From JBEVJK01 sp963791325 (GTDB lineage Bacteria; Pseudomonadota; Alphaproteobacteria; Rhizobiales; Rhizobiaceae), in NCBI GenBank assembly GCA_963791325.1, contig CAWBRU010000023.1, forward strand, positions 62,001-126,000: DNA of 64,000 nt, read 5' to 3'. The notes beneath the pieces are model-generated. The model saw only the letters and a program-made list of their open reading frames with translations. It did not search any database and was not told where the DNA came from. Below, in pieces: positions 26,837 through 36,951 of the stretch. The position numbers and the translations under genes were made by a program. Every line of letters starts with the position of its first letter. The first letter of the stretch is position 1.

Positions 26837-28023
26837 CCAACGCCATCCTTCAAATCCTGGTACGAACTCTTGGTACGACTCGCCGCAAGGTCCATCGCGT
26901 AAAGCGAGCCTCGGAAACCGTCAGGCGTGACCCGCGACCGAGCCAATCTCGCCACCCAGCCCGTACATCGATGCGGAGATCGGCGGCGAGTGCGGATGAC
27001 ACCTGGAACCGGGCGCCAAGCCCGACCAGAGCGCCGAGATAGATCCAGTCACGAGGTGCTCCGATCCCCGGCGTGGCGAGGAAGCGAGCTTCACAGTCGA
27101 CGGCGCCGTCGACCGGAGCCTCGCTGGCGTCGACACTCGACCGGTGGCCTGGAGGCAGACCGTAGGCCTTTGTCAAGGTGATCTGATTCGGGTAGTAACC
27201 GTCGGGCTGCAACCACCTAGTTGGCCGGGGCGTGGTCCTGGGCGAGCTGATCGCCATGGCACGAAAAATGGAGTGTTCAACTGTTTCGTAGGTCCCACCC
27301 ACCTCGGGAACTAGCCGGCGGCTCCTGATCCTTGGCGAGTTCTTTAATATGTTAAGCTTTTTGCCATTGCTAATCAAATAGCTATCGGCCGGTCTGCGAT
27401 GCTTTAGTTAACATGTTTATGCTGCACGTCGAAAGCCTTTGGTCGCGGCGAGGAAAGGACTGTTGCCAATCGATCACACATACCTGATTTGTCTCGCCAT
27501 CGCTGCATACAAGGTTGCAACCTGCGCGCGCCAGAGGGATATTCTTTAGAGTTTGGAAATACTTTTAACGCTCTGTTGCGGAGTTTTTTCGCCGCTTCGC
27601 AAACGGGGTCGGCAGGTTCGTGGGCGGGGGCGCATCACGAGGTGCTCTTGATGACGCGTTGGATTTTTCATTCTCGATGCCGTGCCGGTCGCGATAGACG
27701 AGGCATTTTACTTGCCGCATCCCCCGCCTCTATTGCTCTCAATTCGCCGCAGGGAGGGGGTGATCGTAGCTACGGCCACCTGCTTGGCTCCGCATCAAAG
27801 GCAATACTGCCGAGGCTGTCGATATCGAGAAGGTTGCCGACGCCATCGGACAACCGGCTGCCGTTACTTACCGAGTTCTTTTGATCGTGGTGGCCATGAC
27901 TTGACTGCCGGCGGATCAAGCCGCTGTTCAGCAAAGTCAAGTCTCGCGCGTGATGTCGAGGATGAATGTCCAGTACCCGAATGGGCTGGCGGCCGTGTAA
28001 GCCTCTCCGGGACAGACGAATTT
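26837..28023. other. Accessory DNA without a confident gene
   Basis: About 1.2 kb of lower-GC sequence between the tRNA hairpin and the autotransporter. A direct repeat TGGTACGA lies at about 26,860-26,875. A leftward 175-codon open frame (26850-27377) has beta-strand-like alternation (WIYLGALVGLGARF) but no start signal or family I can name; it may be a relic. The AT-rich stretch 27,340-27,420 and the 600 bases before 28024 probably include the autotransporter promoter. Confidence 0.5.
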
Positions 28024-30657
28024 ATGAAGCAGCCTCCCCTCGGGTGGTCGCGCGATCCGGTCCACCTGTCCTCAAGACGGAAAAGAACGCCATCTTACGT
28101 TATTTCAATCGTGTTCGCGGCAAGTCTCGTGCTGAGCGCATTTGCCGCCGCACCCGCGCGGGCGCAAGATTTTTTCTTAAACTCCGAGGCAACGGTTCCT
28201 CCTTTTTCCCTACCCCCAGGCGCCAACCTGAACGTCGGTACCAATGGGCAGACGGGCACACTCACCATTAATACGAATGGCTCGCTTATGTTGAACGATT
28301 TGAGTATCGGCGGCTTCGGCGGCTTCTTCGACCCAGGTGGTGGAACGGGTACTGTGAACGTGACAGGTCCCTCAGCTAGCCTTGTAACTACCGGCTCAAC
28401 CATCGTTGGCGCGAGTGCCGCTGTTGGTGCTGATGTTCCTAACATAGGCGCGCTGAACATTACGGGCGGCGGTCAAGCAACTGTGGACACACTCGTCATC
28501 AGCAGTGCTTCCGGCGGCGCCTTCCCGGGAATTAACGTTGGTACAGTCCTCGTAAGCGGTCCAGGTTCGACGTTAACCACTACTAATCCCGACGCTTCAA
28601 TCGCTATTGGCCAAGCAGGCACGGGAACGTTAACGATTCAAAACGGGGGAGTAGTAAATGCTGCGTGCTGTCTGGTCGTGTTCGGCCCACAAAGCACGGG
28701 GGGAGGAACGCTTAACATTGGTGCCGCGCCCGGCCAGCCTGCGGTTGCCCCTGGCACGCTCAACACGTCTCTTGTGCAAATCCAGGGTTCCGAACAACAG
28801 GGTGTTCCTATCCCTGGTACCGCCGCTACTATCAACTTTAATCACACGTCAAACGACGGCAGCTACGTATTCGCGTCAACCATTAACGCGCCAAGATCAA
28901 CCCCGGTTCTAAACAATGCCTCGGTTAACGTCATTGCCGGCACGACCGTCTTAAAGAAACCAGCGGAGCCATTTCCTGGTTTCCTTACCAACTACGGCGG
29001 CCAGACCACTATCTTTAGCGGCGCCACGCTTCAGGCGGGCGACCCAAATGTCTTAGGTTTTAACTCCAATACCGTTGTGCGGAGTGGCGGGACGCTCAAC
29101 CTGGCAGGCAATAGTCAGTCGCTGCTCAATGACGGGCACAGCAATAATCCTTTTAAGACAACCACCGTTACGAACGCGGGCACGGTCTTGCTCGGAGTTC
29201 CAGGTGTAACCCCTCCAGGCACCACGCTCGCCGTCAACAACTACGTGGGCGAGGGCGGTGTCATGGCAATGAACACTTACCTGGGCTCGGACGGCTCGCC
29301 GTCGGACCGGCTGATCATCAATGGTGGTACAGCTACCGGGTTCTCGCCGATCCGCTTTACCAACGTCGGTGGGCCAGGCGCACTCACCACTGGGGACGGC
29401 ATTCTCGTCGTTGAAGCTGTGAATGGCGGCACAACGGCAGAGCGTGCGTTTGGCGGCTTCGCCGTGGCTGGCCCCTATGAATACCTGCTTTTCCGAGGCG
29501 GCGCGGCACCGGGAACGGCGAACAACTACTATCTTCGAGACACGTTGCAGCCGGTTCCTCCCGAACCTGAGACGGGCGGTGACGGCTCGGCTGTGTTCCC
29601 CGATCCACCGGCGCCAGCCGGCACCCCGCGCCTGCGTCGGGAGGTGTCACTCTACGCGGCTGCACCGGCGGCTGCGATCCTCTATGGGCTCGACTCCATC
29701 GAAACCTTGCATGAGCGCATGGGCGGTAATGCCCAGCGGCTCGGCCCAGGTAGCAACGGCACCTACGACGGCACGCCTGACGGCGCCTGGGCCCGCGCGT
29801 TCGGTCACTGGGGACACCGCGACGGCCCGGGCATCTATAACGGCGGACCAAGCTTCGACTACGGCTTGGGCGGCGTGCAGATGGGCTTTGATCTCTATCG
29901 CAACGAGGACCAGTACGGCGGCCGCAACAATGCCGGCCTTTACGCTGGCTACGGCCACACCGAGGTCGATGTCGAGCACAATCTGCTGGGTCTCACCTTG
30001 AAGGGCGGCACAGACAAGCTCAACGCCTTCAGCGTCGGTGGGTACTGGACCCATTTCGGTCCGAGCGACTGGTACGTCGATGGCGTTCTCCAGGGCACCT
30101 GGTACGACGTCGACATGACCTCCCGGCGCGGCTTGCGGGACGGCGACACCGACGGCTGGGGGTTGGCAGCCTCGCTGGAGGCCGGCTACCCGTTCCACCT
30201 GGGCGGCAACTGGATCCTGGAGCCGCAGGCCCAGCTGGTCTATCAAGCGCTCAACATCTCGGATTTCAACGACGGGGTCTCCGACGTCCGCTACTCCGAT
30301 ACCAACTCCCTAGCGGGCCGGCTCGGCGCCCGGCTGGCGCACAACTGGGATCTTGATGAAGGGCAGGCCACTTCCAACGGCGGCGCGGCGGCCAGTGCCC
30401 ATCGCGAGGCCTCTGCCTGGCTACGGTTCGATGTCTGGAAGGAGTTCATTGCCCAGCCGACGACCGAGTTCTCCTCGGCTAACGGCTTCGTTCCATTCAC
30501 CGCTGATCTGGAAAACAGCTGGATGAAGATCGGCCTCGGCGGCACCTACGACTTCGCCGTGAACAGAACCGTCTACGCCAACATCAACTACGACCGCAGC
30601 TTCGACGGCGACGCTGATGGCTGGGAGGGCAAACTCGGCCTCAAAGTGACGTGGTGA
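28024..30657 (+). CDS. Autotransporter (type V secretion) with beta-barrel domain
   Basis: 877 residues. A long signal peptide (cleavage about after ARAQ, residue 48) precedes a passenger of Gly/Thr/Asn-rich beta-helix repeats such as GTGTVNVTGPSASLVTTG and GTGTLTIQNGG, the passenger-associated transport repeat style. A roughly 290-residue C-terminal autotransporter barrel starts near PDGAWARAFGHWG (about 585) and ends in an aromatic (LGLKVTW). The frame is open upstream to 27682, but only ATG 28024 (GGGACAG upstream) places the signal at the N-terminus. GC is clearly lower in the passenger than in the core. Likely adhesin or surface factor. Confidence 0.9.
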   Translation: MKQPPLGWSRDPVHLSSRRKRTPSYVISIVFAASLVLSAFAAAPARAQDFFLNSEATVPPFSLPPGANLNVGTNGQTGTLTINTNGSLMLNDLSIGGFGGFFDPGGGTGTVNVTGPSASLVTTGSTIVGASAAVGADVPNIGALNITGGGQATVDTLVISSASGGAFPGINVGTVLVSGPGSTLTTTNPDASIAIGQAGTGTLTIQNGGVVNAACCLVVFGPQSTGGGTLNIGAAPGQPAVAPGTLNTSLVQIQGSEQQGVPIPGTAATINFNHTSNDGSYVFASTINAPRSTPVLNNASVNVIAGTTVLKKPAEPFPGFLTNYGGQTTIFSGATLQAGDPNVLGFNSNTVVRSGGTLNLAGNSQSLLNDGHSNNPFKTTTVTNAGTVLLGVPGVTPPGTTLAVNNYVGEGGVMAMNTYLGSDGSPSDRLIINGGTATGFSPIRFTNVGGPGALTTGDGILVVEAVNGGTTAERAFGGFAVAGPYEYLLFRGGAAPGTANNYYLRDTLQPVPPEPETGGDGSAVFPDPPAPAGTPRLRREVSLYAAAPAAAILYGLDSIETLHERMGGNAQRLGPGSNGTYDGTPDGAWARAFGHWGHRDGPGIYNGGPSFDYGLGGVQMGFDLYRNEDQYGGRNNAGLYAGYGHTEVDVEHNLLGLTLKGGTDKLNAFSVGGYWTHFGPSDWYVDGVLQGTWYDVDMTSRRGLRDGDTDGWGLAASLEAGYPFHLGGNWILEPQAQLVYQALNISDFNDGVSDVRYSDTNSLAGRLGARLAHNWDLDEGQATSNGGAAASAHREASAWLRFDVWKEFIAQPTTEFSSANGFVPFTADLENSWMKIGLGGTYDFAVNRTVYANINYDRSFDGDADGWEGKLGLKVTW

Positions 30658-30741
30658 GGGGTCGACGCCTGATTTGCCCTACATTTTGCGCCGCGTCAGA
30701 GGATTGAACCAGCAACCGCTGGCCCCGCAATATGGCGTGCG

Positions 30742-30945
30742 ATGCAGACGCCGCTCCCTCCGGTCCACCCTGGCGAGATCTTGCGTGATGAGTTCCTGAT
30801 CCCGCACCAGCTCAGACCCAACACCGCGGCGAAGCTGCTTGGGGTTCCGCGGACCAGTATCGAGCGCATCGTCGCCGCAACCCAGCCGATCACCGCCGAC
30901 ACGGCGCTGCGGCTTGCCTTGCCAACGGGCTCAGTGCGTTGCTGA
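30742..30945 (+). pseudogene. HigA-type antitoxin, C-terminally truncated
   Basis: Starts PPVHPGEILRDEFLIPHQL, then the HTH AAKLLGVPRTSIERIVAATQ and PITADTALRLA, the hallmark of HigA antitoxins, but it breaks off at ALRLALPTGSVRC where the family continues ARYFGTTPEFWLNLQ. No HigB toxin precedes it. The end overlaps the converging hydrolase gene. Confidence 0.75.
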
Positions 30946-31852
30946 TATGAATTCTGTGATCATCTTGACGAACTCGTCCTGTTTGGACACTGGCCCTTCG
31001 TGACCGGTTTCCGTCATCACGATCAGCTTAGAGCTCGGGATGCATAGGTGCGTGCAGTCGGCGATGTATTTGAAGAAGAAAGGGGTGTTCTCTCCTCTGA
31101 TGATGAGTGTGGGTGTGTTGATCTTCTTCAACTTGTCGCATGTGATGTCCCATTTCAACTCATCCCACATGGCTGGCACTGTCCGTGCGTTGTCGAGCTG
31201 CATTGTCTTCAGCGCGTCGGCTTGGCCTTCCCAACCGCCCGGTTTCATCTTGAATACGCCTTCGATGAGCAGCTTCGCCGCCTTGACGGAGTCTCCTGCT
31301 TCCACTGCCGGTCCCACTTGGCCGAATATCTGACCTTGGGATTCCCTGGCTGCTTTACCTTCTTTGGTACTTTCGTATTCGTCGATGAGCTGACGGACTG
31401 TGGGTTCGTAGAGAACCATGCTCTTGATGAGGCTGGGGTCTTGTAGGTCGGCTTCGATTGCGATGGCGCCGCCATAGGACCATCCGACTAGATTGGCCGG
31501 CCCGACGTTGATGGCCTTAAGAAAGCTGATCGCGTCTTTTCCGAAGGTTGGGACGCCAAAGTTCCCGCCTTTATCCGGCCAGTCGTCCTTGCCGAAGTAT
31601 CGCTGGGTGTAGTTGATGAACCGATATTTGTCGCCAAACTTGCTTTGCAACTGCTCGTAGACGCGCATGTCGGATATCGCGCCGTGGATAAAGAGTACCG
31701 GCTCGGTCGCCTTTACCTACGTCGACGTAGTGAATTTTGATGCCGTTGACTTCGACTTCTTTCTGCTGAGCCTCCCCGGCAATGGCCGGGAGTGCTAGGG
31801 TCAGACACATGACCAGTGCCAGTCGAATTGAATGCGTTAGAGACTGCAACAT
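30931..31852 (-). pseudogene. Secreted alpha/beta hydrolase, one frameshift
   Basis: From ATG 31852 (good GGGAGG) a Sec signal peptide (LALVMCLTLALPAIAGEA) leads into VEVNGIKIHYVDVGKG. One extra base near 31,705-31,712 then shifts the frame; the other frame continues EPVLFIHGAISDMRVYEQLQ, nucleophile elbow GWSYGGAIA and the histidine in ETGHEGP. All catalytic elements exist across the two frames. Low GC and unlike codon use mark it as acquired. Confidence 0.8.
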
Positions 31853-31989
31853 TGTAATCCTCCCTTGCCTGGTTGTGAACCACTCCAATGGTCAAGTATT
31901 GCTGCCCCCCGGCTCAATCAGAGGCCGTCGATCTTCTTTGTTCTGCGTTCGCTCGGGTTCTATCTAAGATCGCTAAAGAAAGCTGATTT

Positions 31990-32226
31990 ATGCCGTATCG
32001 TATGCTTGATGATGGCCATGTCTGGAAAAGCTTGAAGCAAAGCAGATATTCCGCTCAGTCAAGGTCGGAGAAGATACTCTTCAAACGAGAACTCTTACAA
32101 CTCACGGAAAATATTCCAGCAAGCCCTTCTTTTCTGATTGAGGATGAGGCGAAAGATTCAACAAATAACACCGTGAGGCGGACGCTCGACGCGCATCTGG
32201 TCTCTATTGAGGAGCCGGAGGCCTAA
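31990..32226 (+). CDS. Possible small AT-richer ORF
   Basis: 78 codons, the most AT-rich coding-like stretch in the window. Acidic C-terminal half (SFLIEDEAKDSTNN). No ribosome site and no family recognised; may be chance. Confidence 0.22.
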   Translation: MPYRMLDDGHVWKSLKQSRYSAQSRSEKILFKRELLQLTENIPASPSFLIEDEAKDSTNNTVRRTLDAHLVSIEEPEA

Positions 32227-32229
32227 TCG

Positions 32230-32465
32230 ACCCCATGTTGGCTTCGTCGACTGCGTCTGCAATGGCGCAAGCGCGGTGTCGGAGGCCCCCTTCATCGCAC
32301 CGACGGTGGCGGGATCCGCCTCGACGAGCGTGAGATCAGCAGTCGGTTCGATCACCGCCAAGCGGCGCACGTGGTAGGCCTGACCGAGCACTGTCCGACG
32401 GTGTTGGTGGTCACCAGAACCATGGCGGCAACGCCGATCACGGCGATCAGCCGCATGGCGAAGTG
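32230..32465 (-). pseudogene. Small secreted protein remnant
   Basis: Reading leftward, a signal-peptide-like start (MRLIAVIGVAAMVLVTTNTV, ATG near 32,457) is followed, after a one-base shift, by LGQAYHVRRLAVIEPTADLT and a further coding-like stretch to about 32,230. Suggests a decayed small exported protein; family unknown. Confidence 0.3.
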
Positions 32466-32536
32466 GCGGTGCGACCGAACGCCATGGCGAGGGGGATTCG
32501 GGCGAGTTCGCAGGCAGCCAGCATCCCCTGGTGCGA

Positions 32537-32722
32537 TTACAGCTTTCTGTCGGCAATCCGCCAGATCGCTTGCAGGCTGTCGCGCACGTAGATCTTTCTG
32601 TAGGGAAAGAGCGTGATCTCAACGTTCCCAGGGCCGCGCTCAACGGCTGATATGACGTGGTGGGCACCGATCAGGATGCGGCGGGTTCCGCCGTCCACTT
32701 GAAGCTCATTCAACTCGCTCAT
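32537..32722 (-). CDS. 61-residue hypothetical protein
   Basis: MSELNELQVDGGTRRILIGA and the following sequence have a balanced, folded-protein composition with short beta-like runs (VEITLFPYRKIYVRD). No family recognised; size and setting are those of small phage/plasmid accessory genes. Confidence 0.5.
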   Translation of the reverse strand: MSELNELQVDGGTRRILIGAHHVISAVERGPGNVEITLFPYRKIYVRDSLQAIWRIADRKL

Positions 32723-33783
32723 CAGCGTGGCTCAAACTGCGATGACTGTCAGGGCGATTATGGTGCTAAAGGGTCGAAGTGCCCTTCAGCTTGCGGTGCA
32801 GCCGGGTGATCTGCGCCTCTTGGCGCCTCTCCCGGCCGGGCTTGGCGCCATGGCTATGATGGCGATGAACAGAATAAACAGTGCAGATCCTACGAAGATC
32901 ATGTTTAGCTCCTGATGGGCCAGGGGATCAGGCCCCGTCCTGGCAGGGCTTTCGGTTCATGTGAGTGCCGTCGGGTGCAACGGCTTGCGCCGGGGTGCCA
33001 ACTGCTTGCGTCGCGCTGCCACGCCGCCTTCCTGGCCGAATCGCTCCCTGACCCCCTTTCCCGGTCGGACACACGGGTCCCTCCGAGAAGCCGGGCAACA
33101 TCAACATCTTGCGGATTTTTTGGCGTGCCGAAAAAGGAAGTCGACGCCGGCCTCCCAGCTGTTGAGCATGACCAGGAAGTCGGCCGAATTGTCCTCGCCG
33201 TTCTCGCGCCCCGGCGCAATGCCTTCGGCGGGATCGCTCAGCAACGGCTACCGTGTCGAGGATTGAGCGGCGACCGCCCTCTCGACCGAAGCCCGAATCG
33301 GGTCGAGGGCGCAGGCCTGCCAGTGTTCTGCCCGGTTGAAGCCGGCTTTCAGGCTGTCGAGGTAGCAGCCGCGGTCGTGCATGGCGCCGACGGCGTAGAG
33401 ACCCCGAGCGGCAGAGCCCAGCCCTGGCAGCGAAGCTGGACTGGCTGGCCAGGCCCAGCCAGGAGAGGTTCGCGAGGCCGCCGGCGCCACCTTCATGGCC
33501 GACCTGGTAGCCAGCCAGACGCACCGTCCCTGACGGCCGATCTGGCGCTATTCGCGCATCATCGCGATCTGCGCGTCGAGCCCTCCGACCTCGGCCACTC
33601 GGCGTTCCGCTCATCCAAGAGCCTGTCGACAGTGTTTCGCAGCAATCGCGCCGCCTTCGCGTCAAGCCGGAAATGTTGGACAACTTCCGTCACGACCTCC
33701 CCGACTGGCCGGCCAATCGCTGGCGCAGCGTCGACGATCCGTTGCGCAAGCCTGCCTGTAAAAGCTCGTCGCCGTCCTTTCTG
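32723..33783. other. Decayed coding sequence, multiple frames
   Basis: About 1 kb in which leftward coding-like blocks swap frame: AARGLYAVGAMHDRGCYLDS with KAGFNRAEHWQACALDPI (near 33,290-33,420) and EDNSADFLVMLNSWEAGVDF (near 33,150-33,210). At least two shifts separate them. It looks like one broken gene of unknown function. Confidence 0.4.
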
Positions 33784-34002
33784 TCAGGGGAGCAGTCCGG
33801 CGAGGATGGCGGCTAGGTCGTCAAGCAGCCCCAGCGATACCCCGTCCACGGTCCGCCGCACCCGGATATCGCGCAAGAAGTCCGGTTGCTGCGAATCGGC
33901 GCCGAGCGCCTCAAGTTGCTTCAGCAATTCGCGGATCTGTTGATCCCGCTTGGTCGACCGCCGGGCCGTTCGGTCATGCCGCTCGCCAGCCGAGGAAGCC
34001 AC
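33784..34002 (-). CDS. Small helical protein downstream of the HTH-like gene
   Basis: 72 residues, charged N-terminus and helical C-terminus (VDGVSLGLLDDLAAILAGLL). The start overlaps the end of the gene at 33974-34372 by 29 bases, suggesting translational coupling. Function unknown. Confidence 0.45.
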   Translation of the reverse strand: MASSAGERHDRTARRSTKRDQQIRELLKQLEALGADSQQPDFLRDIRVRRTVDGVSLGLLDDLAAILAGLLP

Positions 34003-34372
34003 GCCGTTTCGGCCACTGGTCGGTCACTTGCCGATGCGCTTGCTCGATCTGGCGCTGCGTCGCCTCGGAGAGTGAGCGCCAATGGTCGCGCTCGCGCTCC
34101 GCCTTCTCGGCCCGTCGGGTTTCGGCCGCCGTTGGTGCCTGCAAGCCCTCGATAAACTCGCGGGTGTAGATGGCGGCGGGATTGTCCTTGGGACTGTCGG
34201 TAGGACTTTCCTGGGGACGGTCTCGATACGCGACGGGAACTGTCACCCGGACTGTCCCGTCAGTGCCGGTCGTCTTCGCCCAGTGGCGGCGCTGCACCGT
34301 CTTGCGCGCACTGTCAACCTTGACGCCCAGGCGAGTGGCGAGTTCGGCATAGGTGAGGCTGACCGTGTCCAT
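33974..34372 (-). CDS. HTH-like plasmid/phage accessory protein
   Basis: 132 residues. The N-terminal third (VSLTYAELATRLGVKVDSAR, KTVQRRHWAKTTG) reads as a helix-turn-helix that tests a start-of-domain sequence and ends TVRVTVPVAY; the rest is a charged helix (ERERDHWRSLSEATQRQIEQ), a likely coiled coil. Proteins with this layout are common on rhizobial plasmids and islands (from memory). Role in DNA binding or mobilisation is inference. Confidence 0.6.
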   Translation of the reverse strand: MDTVSLTYAELATRLGVKVDSARKTVQRRHWAKTTGTDGTVRVTVPVAYRDRPQESPTDSPKDNPAAIYTREFIEGLQAPTAAETRRAEKAERERDHWRSLSEATQRQIEQAHRQVTDQWPKRRGFLGWRAA

Positions 34373-34679
34373 GGGCGTTGTCTCGAGGACTGTCGGTAGG
34401 ACAGTTCTAGGGATTGTGCCGGGACGGGGCTAAAGTTTCGTTTCGGTACGGCGGACAGGTCCTCCGCCCGTCGTGCTCCCGCAATCAATGGAGCCGCGCT
34501 GCGGCCGCCTCGGGTACGGCCGGATCGGATGCGGGATAGCGGCAAGATGGCGATCAGCAGCGCAGGTACTCCGCTATTTCCCAGGCAGATGGTAGAGTCC
34601 GAGTTTTCGCCCGCGCTTGTCATCGTGGCTCCAACCGAAACCCCCGTTATGCCTTTGGACTTCCCGGTGCCACCGTTGA

Positions 34680-35051
34680 TCAGGCCACTGCCAAAGGTAG
34701 CACGACCGGAGTTCCCCCATTGTAGGACTTAAAGATCAAGTCGCCATCACCGTCTTTCCAGGTGTAATTGGCATCGTAGCTGAAGCTGCTCGGCGTCGAT
34801 GAGCTATCCTCGATCTTGTTCTGATTGCAAAGAGCCGTCATACCATCATCGGGCTGGTGCACGCTCATGACGATCTGACGGCGCGCGCCACGGCAGCGGA
34901 TCTGGCGGCAGCGGTCGGAGCAGGTGAGGCGCGAGCGGCGGCCGGGAAGCTGGCGATGGCAGACCGAACACCAGGCGGCTTCGCGGGCCGCATAGGCAGG
35001 CTGTCGGCGGCGCCGCTGGGCGACCGTCCTTGTCACGGTAACTGAGGCCAT
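34680..35051 (-). pseudogene. Zinc-ribbon-like small protein fused to a foreign fragment (copy 1)
   Basis: Begins MASVTVTRTVAQRRRRQPAY, then a C-x2-C ... C-x3-C zinc-ribbon-like motif (CSVCHRQL, LTCSDRCRQI; about residues 28-50). After about residue 60 it runs into unrelated sequence (SFSYDANYTWKDGDGDLIFK) that looks like a broken secreted protein, whose continuation (FGSGLINGGTGKSKG) lies in another frame to about 34,520. Related N-termini recur at 38.8 and 44.8 kb without intact cysteines. Confidence 0.5.
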
Positions 35052-35400
35052 CCGGCAGGGTTTTCGCCCGTGTGCCAGGACGGGTAGTAGCGCGCGACAG
35101 GCGGCACCGCCCGGGCGGGTCGACAGCGGCCCCTCTCAGTAGGACCGAGCGTCGGTCCTAAGGCCAGTCGTCTTCGGTGTCTGAATTAGGAGCGTCGGCA
35201 AAGCTGCGCCAGCGACCAACCGGCTATGTTTGACAATTATCGCCTCAGTTGTCTGCTCCCACAATATGATGGATTAGTTTAGCTGACGCCGACCTAGATG
35301 GCGCGATTGATCGCACCGGGGCAGGGCGGCCTTTTTTCACAAGGAGACGTTTCCGGCTCCAAAACAATCAGACCCTCGGTCAAACACCCAACTACCTTGG
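35052..35400. other. Intergenic, no gene seen
   Basis: About 350 bases between the zinc-ribbon-like gene and the exported P450-like gene. The half near 35,220-35,300 is AT-richer than its surroundings. No supported gene or clear terminator. Confidence 0.5.
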
Positions 35401-36951
35401 CTAGGCTGCTGAGCGACTAAATCCAATATCATCGCCAATGACCGTTCTCGGCCCGATTGGCAACGGTTCCGGACTGGCGACGTTGAGTTTCACAAACTCG
35501 ATTTTGTCGCTCCACACCTTTCTGAGAAGGTCCTCGAAGGCTTGGATGGTGAGTTGCTCGCCCGGGCAGCGGCGATAGCCGAAGCCAAATGGTGCAAAGC
35601 CCGCATAATCGCAGACGGGAAGCGCCTGGCCATTCGCCACTCCAAAAACAGTCCCGAATGCGCTGTTGTGCATCGAAGCCTTGCGGCCATCCTTGACGTC
35701 AAAAGAGGCCAGGTCAAACGGGCACTTGGCAAAGCCGATTTGCTTGGCTTTTACCTCATCCACCTGCGCGCTCGTCGGAACGTTCTCATATCGCGAAGGG
35801 TCGAACTTTTCAGGATGCTCCCAGTGAACTGGATCTATGCTCGTCGACGTGTGCGGGCTGATGATGTAGCCGTGCCGATCAAATTGCGGTGTCTGCGTCT
35901 CTCCAAGCGCGGACACACTGCCGCCGTTGGGGGAGATGAGCCGGAAGAGCTCCATTACGAAACGCTCAAGCGGTGTGAACGCACCGCCTTTTGCGTTGTC
36001 TGGATCGCCCTGCATAGTCTCCTTAAACGACGCTTGGATTGAGGGATCACCTACTCCCTGTGCCAGTCGCGCCATTATGTTGTAGAGAGAATTGCCCCAC
36101 TGGCTAAACGCGACGAAGTTATGGAAGCACTCGAAAACAACATCCTTGTGGTCAAAATATGGGCTGTCTTCACCGTTTTTGGCCCAATACCAGGCAAAAG
36201 TCTTGTCGGGATCAGGCGTTTTCCCTGACAAAATGTCTGCAATCCTGTCGTCGATCCAAGCCTTGAGAAAATCAAGATTAGACCGGACCGTCATGTAATT
36301 CTCATAGACAATCCGTGTTGTCGGATCGCGATACGCCAAGACCGTGTTAAAGCTATCACCAATTTGGCGGACCCTCTCCGGGATGGCATCAGCCTTTACT
36401 CCAAGGTGCAGGTCCCAGTAGAGACCCCAGTAGCCCTCCAGATAGGGACGCATCAGCGGCTTGCCGACGTTGGCGTCTGCGAGAAGCTCGTCGAAAAAAC
36501 CTTTGACCTTGTCGCCGTACTTTGCGCGGTAGAGATCGGGCGTCACAGCCGACATGTATATGCGCTTGCGGCGGTTGTCCGGCCCTCGTTTCTCCAATCC
36601 TTGCAGAAAGACGGTGACACCGTCTTCAGGAGCGGGCCTCCAGGTCGGGCTTAGCAGACCCCAAAGATCATTGGGAAGAGCATTTTCCTTGGTGAGGGCG
36701 AGGTCGATCATGGGAAGGAAAGACCGCTCTCCCTCGTACACGCTCACCAGGAAATGCGGAATGATCACGTTCTCGACATATGCGGGTTCGAAGTCTTTCA
36801 TGAACTGGGCGCGTAACCGAGCGGCAGTCGCTGCAAGATCGCCAGGCGCAGGTGGCACATTATCTTGTGGTTGATAGTGAGCCAGTACAGGCTGAGCAGA
36901 AATTGCGGCAACCGAAGTTGCGCCTCCGGTGAGGAACGTCCTTCTTTTCAT
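35401..36951 (-). CDS. Tat-exported cytochrome P450-like heme-thiolate protein
   Basis: 516 residues. The N-terminus MKRRTFLTGGATSVAAISAQ is a twin-arginine signal (R-R-T-F-L) with an A-x-A-like end. The rest has late P450 landmarks: E-x-x-R in MELFRL, GYIISPHTSTSIDPVHW, HPEKFDPSRY and the heme motif FGFGYRRCPGEQ (Cys near 462). The presumed I-helix (FECFHNFVAFSQWGNSLYN) lacks the usual acid/Thr pair, so it may use peroxide rather than O2 plus a reductase. ATG 36951 has GAGGG upstream. GC is far below the core. A mature periplasmic P450 would be unusual. Confidence 0.78.
   Translation of the reverse strand: MKRRTFLTGGATSVAAISAQPVLAHYQPQDNVPPAPGDLAATAARLRAQFMKDFEPAYVENVIIPHFLVSVYEGERSFLPMIDLALTKENALPNDLWGLLSPTWRPAPEDGVTVFLQGLEKRGPDNRRKRIYMSAVTPDLYRAKYGDKVKGFFDELLADANVGKPLMRPYLEGYWGLYWDLHLGVKADAIPERVRQIGDSFNTVLAYRDPTTRIVYENYMTVRSNLDFLKAWIDDRIADILSGKTPDPDKTFAWYWAKNGEDSPYFDHKDVVFECFHNFVAFSQWGNSLYNIMARLAQGVGDPSIQASFKETMQGDPDNAKGGAFTPLERFVMELFRLISPNGGSVSALGETQTPQFDRHGYIISPHTSTSIDPVHWEHPEKFDPSRYENVPTSAQVDEVKAKQIGFAKCPFDLASFDVKDGRKASMHNSAFGTVFGVANGQALPVCDYAGFAPFGFGYRRCPGEQLTIQAFEDLLRKVWSDKIEFVKLNVASPEPLPIGPRTVIGDDIGFSRSAA

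Noticed and set aside
27682..28023. N-terminal extension of the autotransporter
   Set aside because: It would put 114 unrelated residues before the signal peptide; ATG 28024 is the consistent start.
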